A stretch of 64,000 nt of DNA from Fodinicurvata fenggangensis DSM 21160. Its GTDB lineage: Bacteria; Pseudomonadota; Alphaproteobacteria; Kiloniellales; DSM-21159. A model generated the notes under the pieces. The model was not told the origin of the DNA. It ran no database searches and saw only the letters and a list, made by a program, of their open reading frames with translations. The position numbers and the translations under genes were made by a program. This document shows, piece after piece, positions 39,517 to 49,425 of the stretch (its first letter is position 1; every line of letters starts with the position of its first letter). The stretch is taken from NCBI RefSeq assembly GCF_000686045.1, contig NZ_JMLV01000002.1, positions 372,001-436,000 of the forward strand, in the 5' to 3' direction.

Positions 39517-40515
39517 ATGACGGACAAGAACTTCGACGTGGTGGGCATCGGCAACGCCATCGTCGACGTCATTTCCACGTCCAATGAAACCTTCCTGGAA
39601 GAACAGGAACTGCCGAAGGGCGGCATGACCCTGGTGGATGCCGACCGTGCGCGCCGGCTTTATGCCGCAACAGGCCCGACCACCGAAATGTCGGGCGGTT
39701 CGGCGGCCAATACACTTGCCGGTCTGGCCTCGCTGGGCGGGCAAGGCGGTTTCATCGGCAAGGTTCGTGATGACCAGTTGGGTGAAATCTTCCGCCATGA
39801 CATCCGTTCCACAGGCATAGCCTTCACCACCTTGCCGGCTGAGGAAGGTGCACCAACCGGTCGCTGCCTGGTTTTCGTGACGCCGGATGCTCAGCGTACC
39901 ATGGCCACGCATCTCGGCATTTCGGTGACTCTGGGACCAGAGGACCTGAATCATGAGCTGATTGCCGAGGCGCGGGTCCTGTATCTCGAGGGCTATCTCT
40001 GGGATGCCGAGGCAGCCAAGCAGGCTTTTCTGGAGGCTGTGGAGACGGCGAAGGCGAACAACACCAAGGTGGCCCTGTCTTTGTCAGATCCCTTCTGTGT
40101 GGAGCGGCATCGTGACAGCTTCCTGGAGCTGATCGCCGACCATGTGGAACTGCTTTTCGCCAACGAGCAGGAGGCCAAGAGCCTTTATCTCTGCGAGTCG
40201 CTCGAGGATGCGCTCGCCCAGCTTCAAGACCATTGCGAAACGGCGGTCGTCACGCGCAGTGCGGCGGGCTCCATGATCCTGCAGGATGGCAGCCGCTTCG
40301 AGGTCCCCGCCGAAGCCCTGGGCGAGGTGGTGGACAGCACCGGTGCCGGCGACCTCTATGCCGCCGGTTTTCTTTATGGCTATACCAGGGGGTACCCTCC
40401 ATCGACCTCTGGGCGGATCGGGGCCCTGGCAGCCGGCGAAGTGATTTCCCATGTCGGCCCCAGACCCCAACAGAATCTCGGCGCGCTGCTTGCCGCCCGA
40501 GATCTGGATATCTAG
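39517..40515 (+). CDS. PfkB-family kinase, probably adenosine kinase
   Basis: This is a 332-residue ribokinase-fold enzyme. The N terminus DVVGIGNAIVDVISTSNETFLEE and the substrate-clamp GGSAANTLAGLASLGGQGGF (in part) match bacterial adenosine kinases. The catalytic/anion-hole motif is DSTGAGDLYAAGFLYG (about 273-288). Adenosine to AMP is the expected reaction; other purine ribosides are possible. There is no clear promoter in the 139-base gap upstream. TypA follows 31 bases later on the same strand. Confidence 0.88.
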   Translation: MTDKNFDVVGIGNAIVDVISTSNETFLEEQELPKGGMTLVDADRARRLYAATGPTTEMSGGSAANTLAGLASLGGQGGFIGKVRDDQLGEIFRHDIRSTGIAFTTLPAEEGAPTGRCLVFVTPDAQRTMATHLGISVTLGPEDLNHELIAEARVLYLEGYLWDAEAAKQAFLEAVETAKANNTKVALSLSDPFCVERHRDSFLELIADHVELLFANEQEAKSLYLCESLEDALAQLQDHCETAVVTRSAAGSMILQDGSRFEVPAEALGEVVDSTGAGDLYAAGFLYGYTRGYPPSTSGRIGALAAGEVISHVGPRPQQNLGALLAARDLDI

Positions 40516-40546
40516 ACCCCTGGACAGCCGACAACGGACATAAATC

Positions 40547-42376
40547 GTGACCCCAATTGAACATCTGAGAAATATCGCCATCATCGCACACGTCGATCAT
40601 GGCAAGACCACCCTGGTGGACGAACTTCTGAAACAATCTGGCGCGGTGCGCGCCAACCAGCAGGTGGCTGAACGCGCGCTTGATTCCAGCGATCTGGAGC
40701 GTGAACGCGGCATCACCATCCTGGCCAAGTGCACCTCGGTCGAATGGCAGGACAAGCGATTCAACATCGTGGACACGCCGGGCCACGCCGATTTCGGCGG
40801 CGAGGTCGAGCGCATCCTGTCCATGGTGGACGGCGTGGTTCTGCTGGTCGATGCCTCCGAAGGCCCCATGCCGCAGACCAAGTTCGTCACGATGAAGGCG
40901 CTCAAACGCGGCCTGAAGCCCATCGTGGTGATCAACAAGGCCGACAAGCCGGATGCCCGACTCTACGAGGTGCAGGACGAGGTGTTCGATCTCTTTGCCG
41001 CACTTGAAGCCGACGAGGAACAGCTGGACTTCCCCACGATCTTCGCTTCGGCACTCAATGGTTGGGCGATAACCGACCCGGACGCCCCGCGAGAGAACAT
41101 GCAGCCGCTGTTCGAGACCATTGTCGAGCATGTTCCGGCGCCGGTGGCGCAGCAGGAAGGCCCGTTCCGCATGCTGGCGACCACACTGGAAATGGATCCC
41201 TATCTGGGCCGCATGCTGACCGGACGCATCTATTCGGGGCGAGCCCGCATGAACATGACGGTGAAGGCCCTCTCGCGCACCGGCGAGCGTCTGCAGGAAG
41301 CGCGTCTGACCAAGCTGCTGGCATTCCGCGGGCTGCAGCGCGTGCCCGTGGAAGAGGCCCAGGCCGGGGATATCGTGGCCGTGGCGGGGCTCGAAAAGCC
41401 CACCGTTGCCGACACCATCTGCGAGACCTCGGTGGACGAACCCCTGCCCTCGCTGCCCATCGATCCGCCGACGCTGGCCATGACCTTCTCGGTCAATGAT
41501 TCGCCGCTGGCAGGCCGCGAGGGCGACAAGGTGACCAGCCGCATGATCCGAGATCGCCTTTTACGCGAGGCCGAGGGGAACGTGGCTCTCCAGATCACCG
41601 AAACCGAGGACAAGGACGCCTTCCAGGTGGCCGGCCGCGGCGAACTGCAGCTGGGTGTCCTGATCGAGACCATGCGCCGCGAAGGCTACGAACTCTCCAT
41701 CAGTCGTCCGCGCGTGCTGATACAGCAGAATGACGGCCAGCGCCTGGAGCCCATCGAGGAAGTCCAGGTCGATGTGGACGAGGACTACAGCGGCGCCGTG
41801 GTCGACAAGATGAGCCAGCGCAAGGCGGAGCTGCAGGAAATGAAGCCCTCCGGCGGCGGCAAGGTGCGCCTGAGGTTCCTGGCCCCGGCCCGCGGGCTGA
41901 TCGGCTATCACGGGGAATTCCTGACCGATACGCGCGGCACCGGCATCATGCACCGTGTCTTCGACGGATATGCGCCCTACAAGGGTCCGATCCAGGGCCG
42001 GCGTAACGGGGTTATCATCGCGGACTCACCTGGGCAGGCGGCATCCTATGCGCTGTGGAATCTGGAGGAACGCGGGATCATGTTCATCACCCCGGGTACG
42101 CCGGTCTATGAAGGCATGCTCATCGGTGAACACAACCGCGACGTGGACCTGGAAGTCAATCCGATGAAGTCCAAGCAGCTGACGAACTTCCGGGCCAGTG
42201 GCAAGGATGAAGCCGTGCGCCTGACGCCACCGCGGGAAATGTCGCTTGAACAGGCGCTGTCCTATATCGAGGATGATGAACTGGTCGAGGTGACGCCCAC
42301 CTCGATTCGTTTGCGCAAGCGCCTGCTGGACCATCACGCCCGCAAGCGCCAGAGTCGTCAACGCGAGGCCGTATGA
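40547..42376 (+). CDS. typA: Ribosome-associated GTPase TypA/BipA
   Basis: This 609-residue translational GTPase assists ribosome assembly and stress adaptation. G motifs are AHVDHGKTT (G1), ERERGITI (G2), [14 protein letters not shown] (G3) and [12 protein letters not shown] (G4), followed by the EF-G-like domains and the BipA-specific C-terminal domain ([12 protein letters not shown]-like, here [18 protein letters not shown]). It starts at GTG 40547 with no strong ribosome site. The stop overlaps the ampG start (ATGA). Confidence 0.98.
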   Translation: MTPIEHLRNIAIIAHVDHGKTTLVDELLKQSGAVRANQQVAERALDSSDLERERGITILAKCTSVEWQDKRFNIVDTPGHADFGGEVERILSMVDGVVLLVDASEGPMPQTKFVTMKALKRGLKPIVVINKADKPDARLYEVQDEVFDLFAALEADEEQLDFPTIFASALNGWAITDPDAPRENMQPLFETIVEHVPAPVAQQEGPFRMLATTLEMDPYLGRMLTGRIYSGRARMNMTVKALSRTGERLQEARLTKLLAFRGLQRVPVEEAQAGDIVAVAGLEKPTVADTICETSVDEPLPSLPIDPPTLAMTFSVNDSPLAGREGDKVTSRMIRDRLLREAEGNVALQITETEDKDAFQVAGRGELQLGVLIETMRREGYELSISRPRVLIQQNDGQRLEPIEEVQVDVDEDYSGAVVDKMSQRKAELQEMKPSGGGKVRLRFLAPARGLIGYHGEFLTDTRGTGIMHRVFDGYAPYKGPIQGRRNGVIIADSPGQAASYALWNLEERGIMFITPGTPVYEGMLIGEHNRDVDLEVNPMKSKQLTNFRASGKDEAVRLTPPREMSLEQALSYIEDDELVEVTPTSIRLRKRLLDHHARKRQSRQREAV

Positions 42377-43692
42377 CCCTTCTGAGCAGATGGGCCGCCG
42401 CTGCGGCGGTCTACAACGACCGCCGCATGCTGGCGATCCTCCTGATGGGATTCTCCAGCGGCCTGCCCCTTCTGCTCGGCTTCTCCACCCTGTCCTACTG
42501 GCTTTCGACAGCCGGGATCGACAGAACCACCATCGGTCTCTTTGCGGCGGTCTCCACCCCCTTCGCACTGAAGTTTCTCTGGGCGCCGCTGATCGACCAC
42601 GTGAAGCTGCCGGTCATGAGCCGGGCTTTTGGCCGGCGTCGGGGCTGGGCGCTGTCCGTCCAGGTCCTGCTGGCGGGCGGCATCCTGCTACTGGGAACCA
42701 GCGATCCGGAGAACGCGCCCTTCGTCATGGCGGCCTATGCCCTGCTGGTGGCGTTCCTCTCGGCCAGCCAGGATATCGTGATCGACGCCTATCGCATCGA
42801 GGTGCTGGAGGAAAACGAACAGGGGGCGGGTGCGGCCGTCACCCAGACCGGCTACCGTCTGGGCATGATCGTGGCCGGGGCCGGCGCCCTGGCACTCAGT
42901 GACTTCGTGGCCTGGTTCTGGGTATATGCCGCCATGGCCTCACTGGTCGTGATTGGCATGATCGGTGTGCTGATCGGTCCCGAACCCGCCGTGCCCAAGG
43001 CAGCCACGGAGCCCGTGGGCACGGCGCAGGACAGCCGCTTCGAGCGAATTGTCGCCTGGCTGAAGCGTGCCGTCATAGATCCCTTCGCGGAATTCCTGAC
43101 GCGGCGTGGCTGGGTGGCTATCCTGCTGTTCGTCCTGCTCTACAAGTATGGCGACGCCATTGCTGCGACCATGACCAATCCCTTCTTCAATGAAATCGGG
43201 TTCAGTGGGGTGGAAATCGGCAGTGTCACAAAGTTCTTCGGAGTTTTCGCCACGCTCTTCGGCATTTTCGTGGGCGGTGTGTTGGTGGCGAAGATCGGTG
43301 TGCTGAAGGCGCTTTTCATTGGCGGCATCCTGCAGGCCGTCACCAACCTTTTCTTCGCCTGGTTGGCCGTCCATGGGCCGGATCTCTGGCTTCTGGCCGT
43401 GGTGGTCGGGGTCGACAACTTTACCGGAGGCCTGGGGTCGGCGGCCTTCGTGGCCTATCTGTCCAGTCTCTGCAACGTGGCCTTCACCGGCACCCAGTAC
43501 GCGCTTTTGACCTCGCTGATGGCCTTCGGGCGCACGCTGATGTCTACAGGCAGCGGCTGGCTGGTGGACCAGATGGGATGGGTCCTGTTCTTCATGTCCA
43601 CGTCCTTGATGGCCATTCCGGGTCTCTTGCTGCTCATCTGGATCAGCCGGCTGTATCCCACGGGGCAATTGCGACCGGCCGCCGCCGAATAG
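42373..43692 (+). CDS. AmpG-type MFS muropeptide permease
   Basis: This is a 439-residue permease of the PAT/AmpG family with about twelve to fourteen helices. AmpG marks are MGFSSGLPLLLGFSTLSYWL, KFLWAPLIDHVKLP with RRRGWALSVQ, and SQDIVIDAYRIEVLEENEQG (in part). AmpG imports anhydro-muropeptides for cell-wall recycling. Translation is coupled to typA by a four-base overlap. No AmpC/AmpD/AmpR genes are nearby, so the recycling role is from family only. Confidence 0.9.
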   Translation: MTLLSRWAAAAAVYNDRRMLAILLMGFSSGLPLLLGFSTLSYWLSTAGIDRTTIGLFAAVSTPFALKFLWAPLIDHVKLPVMSRAFGRRRGWALSVQVLLAGGILLLGTSDPENAPFVMAAYALLVAFLSASQDIVIDAYRIEVLEENEQGAGAAVTQTGYRLGMIVAGAGALALSDFVAWFWVYAAMASLVVIGMIGVLIGPEPAVPKAATEPVGTAQDSRFERIVAWLKRAVIDPFAEFLTRRGWVAILLFVLLYKYGDAIAATMTNPFFNEIGFSGVEIGSVTKFFGVFATLFGIFVGGVLVAKIGVLKALFIGGILQAVTNLFFAWLAVHGPDLWLLAVVVGVDNFTGGLGSAAFVAYLSSLCNVAFTGTQYALLTSLMAFGRTLMSTGSGWLVDQMGWVLFFMSTSLMAIPGLLLLIWISRLYPTGQLRPAAAE

Positions 43693-43747
43693 CGCGCGGC
43701 AACGCAGTTGATTTGACCGTCACTCTGCCGCTGCTAGACTCGCGTGC

Positions 43748-44272
43748 ATGGCGGACCAGAAACTGGAACTGCATCAGGGTGACATCACCCAACTCACGGT
43801 CGATGCGATCGTCAATGCGGCCAACAGCGAGTTGCGTCCCGGCGGCGGTGTCTGTGGTGCCATTCATCGGGCCGCCGGTCCGGAGCTCGCCGAGGCTTGT
43901 CGGCAAGTGGGTGGTTGTCCCACCGGTGAGGCACGGATCACGCCCGGTTTCTCCCTGCCCTCTGCCCATGTGATCCATGCCGTGGGACCTGTCTGGCAAG
44001 GCGGGAGCCAAGGTGAGGACGAGGCGCTGGCCAATTGCTACAGGAACAGCCTGCGCCTGGCGGATGAAAACGGTCTGGACTCCATTGCCTTTCCGGCCAT
44101 CTCGACGGGTATCTTCGGGTTTCCGGCGGATCGGGCGGCCGAGATCGCCGTTTCCAGCGTACAGCGGGAACTGAGGGCGCGTGAACGCCCCACCAGGGTG
44201 ATCTTCTGCGTTTTCGATGCGGATACGGCTGCAGTCTATCAAGACCTGCTTCCGTCAGGTTCCACGCAATGA
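43748..44272 (+). CDS. Macrodomain protein, O-acetyl-ADP-ribose deacetylase (YmdB-like)
   Basis: This is a 174-residue single macrodomain that binds ADP-ribose and likely hydrolyses O-acetyl-ADP-ribose or ADP-ribosyl adducts. Core motifs are QGDITQLTVDAIVNAANSEL, the catalytic GGGVCGAIHRAAGPEL and the distal IAFPAISTGIFGFP loop. The length is normal. It lies 55 bases after ampG and upstream of the Pat-type acyltransferase, an NAD/acetyl-metabolism pairing that may be functional or chance. Confidence 0.95.
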   Translation: MADQKLELHQGDITQLTVDAIVNAANSELRPGGGVCGAIHRAAGPELAEACRQVGGCPTGEARITPGFSLPSAHVIHAVGPVWQGGSQGEDEALANCYRNSLRLADENGLDSIAFPAISTGIFGFPADRAAEIAVSSVQRELRARERPTRVIFCVFDADTAAVYQDLLPSGSTQ

Positions 44273-44275
44273 CAC

Positions 44276-44303
44276 TTGCACGGCTTCGCCCAGTGTTTAT
44301 GCT
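44276..44303 (+). promoter_or_regulatory. Candidate promoter of the Pat-type gene
   Basis: TTGCAC (44276-44281), 16 bases, then TATGCT (44298-44303) suggests a sigma-70 promoter, starting near 44310 with a leader of about 43 nt. The -10 overlaps a perfect palindrome described separately. Confidence 0.5.
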
Positions 44304-44315
44304 GCAGTGCAGCAT
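44299..44315. promoter_or_regulatory. 17-base perfect palindrome over the -10 element
   Basis: ATGCTGCAGTGCAGCAT is an 8-1-8 perfect inverted repeat (44299-44306 and 44308-44315). It covers the predicted -10 and start point of the downstream gene and would be an effective operator for a dimeric repressor. There is no following T tract, so a terminator for the macrodomain gene is less likely. Confidence 0.5.
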
Positions 44316-44352
44316 GACGTGACCATACCCTCAGGGACAAGGAAAGCTCGCT

Positions 44353-47088
44353 GTGACGACGCGCAATCTTGAAGCCTTTTTCCACCCCCGCAGCGTGGCT
44401 CTGATCGGGGCCAGCGGGCGCAAGGGGTCCGTCGGCCATTTTCTTGCCCGGAACCTGTTCCACAGTGGCTTTCAGGGTCCCATCATGCCGGTCAATCCGC
44501 GACGGGAATCCATCGAGGGTGTCCTGGCCTATCCCTCCGTTGCGTCCCTGCCGCGTGTCCCTGACCTGGCCATCATCTGCACACCACCGGATACCGTGCC
44601 GGACCTGACCCGAGAGTTGGCCGAGCGTGGCACGAAGGCTGTCGTGGTCGTGACCGCGGGTTTCGGTGAAGGTGGCCAGGAGGCGGGACAGAGCCTGCGC
44701 CAGGCCATGCTGGATGCAGCGCGGCCGCATACGTTGCGCGTTGTCGGGCCCAATTGCGTGGGCCTTCTGGCCCCGCACCAGGGGTTGAACGCCAGCTTTG
44801 CCCACCAGGCCGCCCTGCCCGGAGACATGGCTTTCGTCACCCAGTCGGGGGCTATCGTGACGGCCATGCTGGATTGGGCCACAGGGCGCGGCATCGGCTT
44901 CTCCCATGTTGTCTCCCTGGGTGACATGGCGGACGTGGATTTCGGGGACATGCTGGACTACCTGGCGGTGGACCCTCAAACGCGTGCCGTAATGCTCTAT
45001 GTCGAGGCGGTCACTGACGCGCGCAAGTTCATGTCGGCGGCTCGGGCCTGTGCACGCATCAAGCCGGTCATCGTCATCAAGGGCGGCCGCAATGCCGAAG
45101 CGGCGAAGGCTGCAACCTCGCATACCGGCGCCCTGGCAGGTGCGGACGAGGTCTATGACGCGGCCTTCCGGCGGGCTGGCGTGTTGCGCGTTTTCACGCT
45201 GGAGGAACTGTTCGATGCGGTACAGACACTGGCGACATCCACACCGCTGCGGCATGGGGACCGTGATCGGCTGGCCATCCTGACCAATGGCGGCGGCCTG
45301 GGCGTCCTGGCCACCGATGCGCTGATCGAACACAAGGGTCACCTGGCAGAGCTTTCGGACGAGACAATGCAGGGCCTGGAAGCGGCCCTTCCGCCTACCT
45401 GGAGTCACGGCAACCCCGTGGACATCGTCGGGGATGCGGATCCGGAACGCTATCGGAACGCAACGCAGAACCTGCTGGAAGACAAGGGCGTGGATGCCCT
45501 GCTGGTCATGCATTGTCCCGTGGCGGTGGCGGACCCGAATGCCGTGGCAGAGAGCGTTATTGAAACCGTTCAAGCGCGACCGTCCCGGAAACGAAAGCCG
45601 ATCTTTACCGCCTGGCTCGGTGACCAGGCCGTGGCCGAGTCACGTTCGCTCTTCGCCGAGAGCCACATTCCTACCTATGATACGCCGGAGCGGGCAGTAC
45701 GGGGCTTCATGCACCTGGTGCGTTACCGCCGCGGCCAGGAAGAGCTGATGGAAACGCCAGCCAGTCTGCCGGATGAGAAGGATCCGGACCGTGAATCGGT
45801 GCAGGCCTTGCTGGAAGAGGCCCTGGCCGAAGGCCGCGAATGGTTGAGCGAGCCTGAAGCCAAGGCCCTGCTGTCCTGCTATGGCGTTGCCACAGTGGAA
45901 ACCCGTAAAGCTGCTGATCCGGACGAGGCCGTGCGCCAGGCCGAGGAAATCGGCTTTCCCGTTGCCCTCAAGATCCTGTCCCCGGACATCACGCACAAGA
46001 GCGATGTGGGCGGCGTGAAGCTGGACCTGGCCAACAGTGACCGGGTGCGGATTGCAGCCGAAGAAATGCTGAAACGCGTGCGCCAGGCCCGGCCCGAGGC
46101 CCAGGTGGATGGCTTCAGCGTACAGGCCATGTGCCGGCGTCCCGGGGCTCAGGAGTTGATCCTGGGCTTGACCGAGGATCGCCAGTTTGGCCCGGTGATC
46201 CTGTTTGGTGAAGGGGGCACTGCGGTCGAGGTTATCCGTGACAAGGCGGTTGGCCTGCCGCCGCTCAATATGGCGCTGGCCCATTCGCTGATGGCCGAGA
46301 CCCGGATTTACGACCGCCTGAAGGGTTATCGCGATCAGGCGCCTGCCGATCTTGACGCTATTGCAGCGGCATTGATGCATCTCTCGCAGATCGCGGCCGA
46401 ACGGCCCGAAGTGCGCGAAATCGACATCAATCCCTTGTTGGCCGACGAAAAGGGCGTGATTGCCCTGGATGCCCGCGTTCGGCTGATGCCACGCGACGCG
46501 GTGGACAACAGCCGTGGTCCCGCCTATCGCCTGGCCATCCGGCCCTATCCGCGCCTGCTGGAGCAGTGGGGGCACTTGATGGATGGGACAGAGATCTTCA
46601 TGCGGCCGATCCGGCCCGAGGACGAGCCGGCCTTGAATGAGCTCTACAAGCACCTGACGCCAGACGATGTGCGCATGCGCTTCTTCTCGCACATGGCCGA
46701 GTTGAGTCATGAGTCCGCCGCGCGCTTTACCCAGATCGACTACAATCGCGAAATGGCACTGGTCGCCATCTCTCCGGAGAATCCGGAGGATTTGTGGGGC
46801 GTGGTGCGCATTGCGGCCGATCCTGAGAACGAGCGCGCGGAATATGCCGTGGCGGTGCGCTCTGACATCAAGGGGCGGGGACTTGGTTACCTGCTGATGC
46901 GGCGCATCCTGGATTATGCCGCTCGCCGCGGCATTCAGGAAGTCTGGGGGGATGTCCTGAGCGAGAATGCGCGCATGCTTCAACTGGTCAAGGATCTGGG
47001 CTTCGATCGTCGCCTGCTGGCCGAAGACACCAACGTTGTTCGTGTGAGCCGGAAGCTGGAGCCGGCCAAATCCCAGGGCGGGGCTTGA
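44353..47088 (+). CDS. Pat-type protein acetyltransferase (acyl-CoA synthetase/GNAT fusion)
   Basis: This is a 911-residue fusion. An N-terminal CoA-binding Rossmann domain (FHPRSVALIGASGRKGSVG, residues about 10-135) and a succinyl-CoA-ligase-like domain are followed by an ATP-grasp domain (about 495-700; GFPVALKILSPDITHKSDVG) and a C-terminal GNAT domain from about 745 (IFMRPIRPEDEPALNELYKH; RSDIKGRGLGYLLMRRILDY). This is the YfiQ/Pat architecture: lysine acetyltransferase with an ADP-forming acetyl-CoA-synthetase-like module, often controlling acyl-CoA synthetases. It starts at GTG 44353 behind AAGGAAA. It ends 13 bases before the convergent phoB stop. Confidence 0.92.
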   Translation: MTTRNLEAFFHPRSVALIGASGRKGSVGHFLARNLFHSGFQGPIMPVNPRRESIEGVLAYPSVASLPRVPDLAIICTPPDTVPDLTRELAERGTKAVVVVTAGFGEGGQEAGQSLRQAMLDAARPHTLRVVGPNCVGLLAPHQGLNASFAHQAALPGDMAFVTQSGAIVTAMLDWATGRGIGFSHVVSLGDMADVDFGDMLDYLAVDPQTRAVMLYVEAVTDARKFMSAARACARIKPVIVIKGGRNAEAAKAATSHTGALAGADEVYDAAFRRAGVLRVFTLEELFDAVQTLATSTPLRHGDRDRLAILTNGGGLGVLATDALIEHKGHLAELSDETMQGLEAALPPTWSHGNPVDIVGDADPERYRNATQNLLEDKGVDALLVMHCPVAVADPNAVAESVIETVQARPSRKRKPIFTAWLGDQAVAESRSLFAESHIPTYDTPERAVRGFMHLVRYRRGQEELMETPASLPDEKDPDRESVQALLEEALAEGREWLSEPEAKALLSCYGVATVETRKAADPDEAVRQAEEIGFPVALKILSPDITHKSDVGGVKLDLANSDRVRIAAEEMLKRVRQARPEAQVDGFSVQAMCRRPGAQELILGLTEDRQFGPVILFGEGGTAVEVIRDKAVGLPPLNMALAHSLMAETRIYDRLKGYRDQAPADLDAIAAALMHLSQIAAERPEVREIDINPLLADEKGVIALDARVRLMPRDAVDNSRGPAYRLAIRPYPRLLEQWGHLMDGTEIFMRPIRPEDEPALNELYKHLTPDDVRMRFFSHMAELSHESAARFTQIDYNREMALVAISPENPEDLWGVVRIAADPENERAEYAVAVRSDIKGRGLGYLLMRRILDYAARRGIQEVWGDVLSENARMLQLVKDLGFDRRLLAEDTNVVRVSRKLEPAKSQGGA

Positions 47089-47101
47089 TCAGATCCGGCT
47101 T

Positions 47102-47794
47102 TCAGGAGCTGGGTGAATCCAGGGAGTAGCCGGCCGAGCGTACCGTGCGGATCAAGTCGCTCTGCTCGCCCTCGTTCAGGGCCTTGCGCAGACGGCGTAT
47201 ATGCACGTCCACGGTGCGCGGCTCGACGTAGACATCATGACCCCAGACGGCATCCAATAGCTGCTCGCGGCTGAAGACCCGGCCGGGATGCTGCATGAGG
47301 TGGCTGAGCAGGCGGAACTCGGTGGGACCCAGGTGAACGTTGCGTTCGCCCCGGCGCACCCTGTGGGCGTTGAGATCCACGGAAATGTCCGCGAAACTCA
47401 GGGTTTCTCCCGAAGTTGCAGGCACCGCGCGTCGCAGGACAGCGCGCACACGGGCCAGCAGCTCCGCAGGTGAGAAGGGTTTGGTGATATAGTCGTCTGC
47501 GCCGCTTTCCAGACCGCGTACCTTGTCGGTTTCCTCGCCGCGCGCGGTCAGCAGGATGATGGGAATTTCGCGGGTCTCGCGATCGCGGCGCAGCTGGCGG
47601 CAGACCTGGAGTCCGGACATGAGCGGCAGCATCCAGTCCAGCAGGATCAGGTCAGGCTTCTCTTCCTGGGCGACGGTCAGGGCCTCCTCGCCGTCCCGGG
47701 CCTTGAGCAGGTCATAGCCTTCGCGTTCCAGGTTGTACCGCAACAGGGTGACCAGCGCTGCTTCATCCTCGACGATCAGGATGACCGGCTTCAT
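47102..47794 (-). CDS. phoB: Phosphate regulon response regulator PhoB
   Basis: PhoB (230 residues) is an OmpR-type regulator. The receiver domain has phospho-acceptor D53 in LILLDWMLPLMSG and K105 in DDYITKPF; the winged-helix DNA-binding domain (about 130-226) contains GPTEFRLLSHLMQHPGRVFS and RTVDVHIRRLRKAL. It activates Pho genes on phosphate starvation after phosphorylation by PhoR (encoded in this cluster). Its start overlaps the phoU stop by four bases (ATGA). Confidence 0.97.
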   Translation of the reverse strand: MKPVILIVEDEAALVTLLRYNLEREGYDLLKARDGEEALTVAQEEKPDLILLDWMLPLMSGLQVCRQLRRDRETREIPIILLTARGEETDKVRGLESGADDYITKPFSPAELLARVRAVLRRAVPATSGETLSFADISVDLNAHRVRRGERNVHLGPTEFRLLSHLMQHPGRVFSREQLLDAVWGHDVYVEPRTVDVHIRRLRKALNEGEQSDLIRTVRSAGYSLDSPSS

Positions 47795-48561
47795 TTTTGT
47801 TCATCTCCGTTGTTGGATCCCGACCCGGCGGTCTTGTCCTCGTTCGGCGGTTCGACAACCGCGAAGCTGGAGGTATCACCCTTGGGGCGGTCGATCATGA
47901 TCTGGTTGCCGGTGGCCATGAAATAGACGATCTCGGCGATATTGGTTGCGTGATCGCCGATGCGCTCGATGTTCTTGGCGATGAACAGCAGATGGGTTCC
48001 CGATGTGATGCTGCGCGGATCCTCCATCATGTAGGTCAGAGTCTCGCGGAACAGGCTGGTGTACATCTCGTCGATTTCCTGGTCACTTTCCCATACGTTC
48101 AGCGCCATGTTGGCGTCTCGCTTGGCATAGGCGTCCAGGACCCGCTTGATGTTGGTCTGCACCAGCTTGGCCATGCGCGGCAGGGAGCGCACGGGATCCA
48201 GCGGCTGTTGCTGGTGCAGGGCCACGGCCCGCTTGGCCACGTTGGCGGCATAGTCACCGATGCGTTCCAGGTCGCTGGCCACCTTGAGCGCCGAAATGAC
48301 CATGCGCAGATCGGAGGCCACGGGCTGGCGCAGGGCCAGCATCCGCACGGTGTAGGCATCGAGCTCGTGCTCGATCTCATCGATCTTCTCGTCGTTGCGG
48401 ATGGTGCGCGTGGCCAGTTCCTGGTCGTTGCGCACCAGGCTGTCCACGGCGTCGGCCAGCTGGGTTTCCGCCAGACCGCCCATGCGGGCGATCAGTTCCT
48501 TCAGGTGTTCCAGTTCCTCATCGTAGGACCGGATGATGTGGTCGCCTTGCTCTGAAGTCAT
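47791..48561 (-). CDS. phoU: Phosphate signalling protein PhoU
   Basis: PhoU (256 residues) has two three-helix repeats that bind metal clusters and link the Pst transporter to PhoR. Repeat 1 includes ELIARMGGLAETQLADAVDS and LRMVISALKVASDLERIGDY; repeat 2 includes HLLFIAKNIERIGDHATNIA with VYFMATG. The E-R-I-G-D-x-A-x-N motif appears in both. The C-terminal 25 residues are a polar tail. It lies 30 bases after pstB and is coupled to phoB. Confidence 0.97.
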   Translation of the reverse strand: MTSEQGDHIIRSYDEELEHLKELIARMGGLAETQLADAVDSLVRNDQELATRTIRNDEKIDEIEHELDAYTVRMLALRQPVASDLRMVISALKVASDLERIGDYAANVAKRAVALHQQQPLDPVRSLPRMAKLVQTNIKRVLDAYAKRDANMALNVWESDQEIDEMYTSLFRETLTYMMEDPRSITSGTHLLFIAKNIERIGDHATNIAEIVYFMATGNQIMIDRPKGDTSSFAVVEPPNEDKTAGSGSNNGDEQK

Positions 48562-48591
48562 CGTAACTCTCCGCGGATAGGGCCAGGGGCA

Positions 48592-49401
48592 TCAGCCGAA
48601 GCGGCCCGTAATATAATCCTGTGTGCGCTGGTCGCCGGGGTTGGTGAAGATCTGCTCGGTCTCGCCAACCTCCACCAGGTTGCCCAGATGGAAGAAGGCG
48701 GTGCGGCGCGAAACACGCGCGGCCTGCTGCATGTTGTGAGTGACGATCACGATCGTGTAGCTCTGCTTGATCTCGTCGATCAACTCTTCGATCAGGGCCG
48801 TGGCAATGGGGTCCAGCGCCGAGCAGGGCTCGTCCATCAGGATCACTTCCGGATTGACCGCAATGGCGCGCGCGATGCACAGGCGTTGTTGTTGGCCACC
48901 CGACAGGCCTGTGCCGGGCTCGTCCAGGCGGTCGTGCACTTCCTTCCACAGGCCGGCGCGGCGCAGGCTGGTTTCCACGATCTGCCGCAGCTCCTCCTTG
49001 TCACGTGTGAAGCCGTGAATGCGCGGACCGTAGGCCACGTTGTCGAAAATCGACTTGGGAAAGGGGTTGGGCTTCTGGAAGACCATGCCGACCCGTGCGC
49101 GCAACTGGACGGGATCGATGGAGCGATCGTAGATGTTCTGGCCATCCAGAGTAATCTCACCGCTGATCCGGCAGATGTCGATGGTGTCGTTCATGCGATT
49201 CAGACAGCGCAGGAAGGTCGACTTGCCACAGCCCGAGGGTCCGATCAGCGCCAGAACCTCGTTGTGGCGAACGTCCAGGTTCACGCCGTGCAGGGCCTCG
49301 GTGTCGCCGTAGCTGACCCGAACGTCACGGGCCTGCATCTTCGTTTCGCCGATGTTCTCAGCCGCCATAAGTTTTTCCGCCGTCTTGGTCTCGTAATTCA
49401 T
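48592..49401 (-). CDS. pstB: Phosphate ABC transporter ATPase PstB
   Basis: PstB (269 residues) powers phosphate import. Walker A is [12 protein letters not shown] (54-65), the signature [16 protein letters not shown], Walker [17 protein letters not shown], and the H-loop [18 protein letters not shown]. The N-terminal 22 residues before [12 protein letters not shown] are a non-conserved extension; an in-frame start further on is possible. It lies 24 bases after pstA in the pst operon. Confidence 0.98.
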   Translation of the reverse strand: MNYETKTAEKLMAAENIGETKMQARDVRVSYGDTEALHGVNLDVRHNEVLALIGPSGCGKSTFLRCLNRMNDTIDICRISGEITLDGQNIYDRSIDPVQLRARVGMVFQKPNPFPKSIFDNVAYGPRIHGFTRDKEELRQIVETSLRRAGLWKEVHDRLDEPGTGLSGGQQQRLCIARAIAVNPEVILMDEPCSALDPIATALIEELIDEIKQSYTIVIVTHNMQQAARVSRRTAFFHLGNLVEVGETEQIFTNPGDQRTQDYITGRFG

Positions 49402-49425
49402 GATCGTCGCTTTCGTTCGGCCCTG

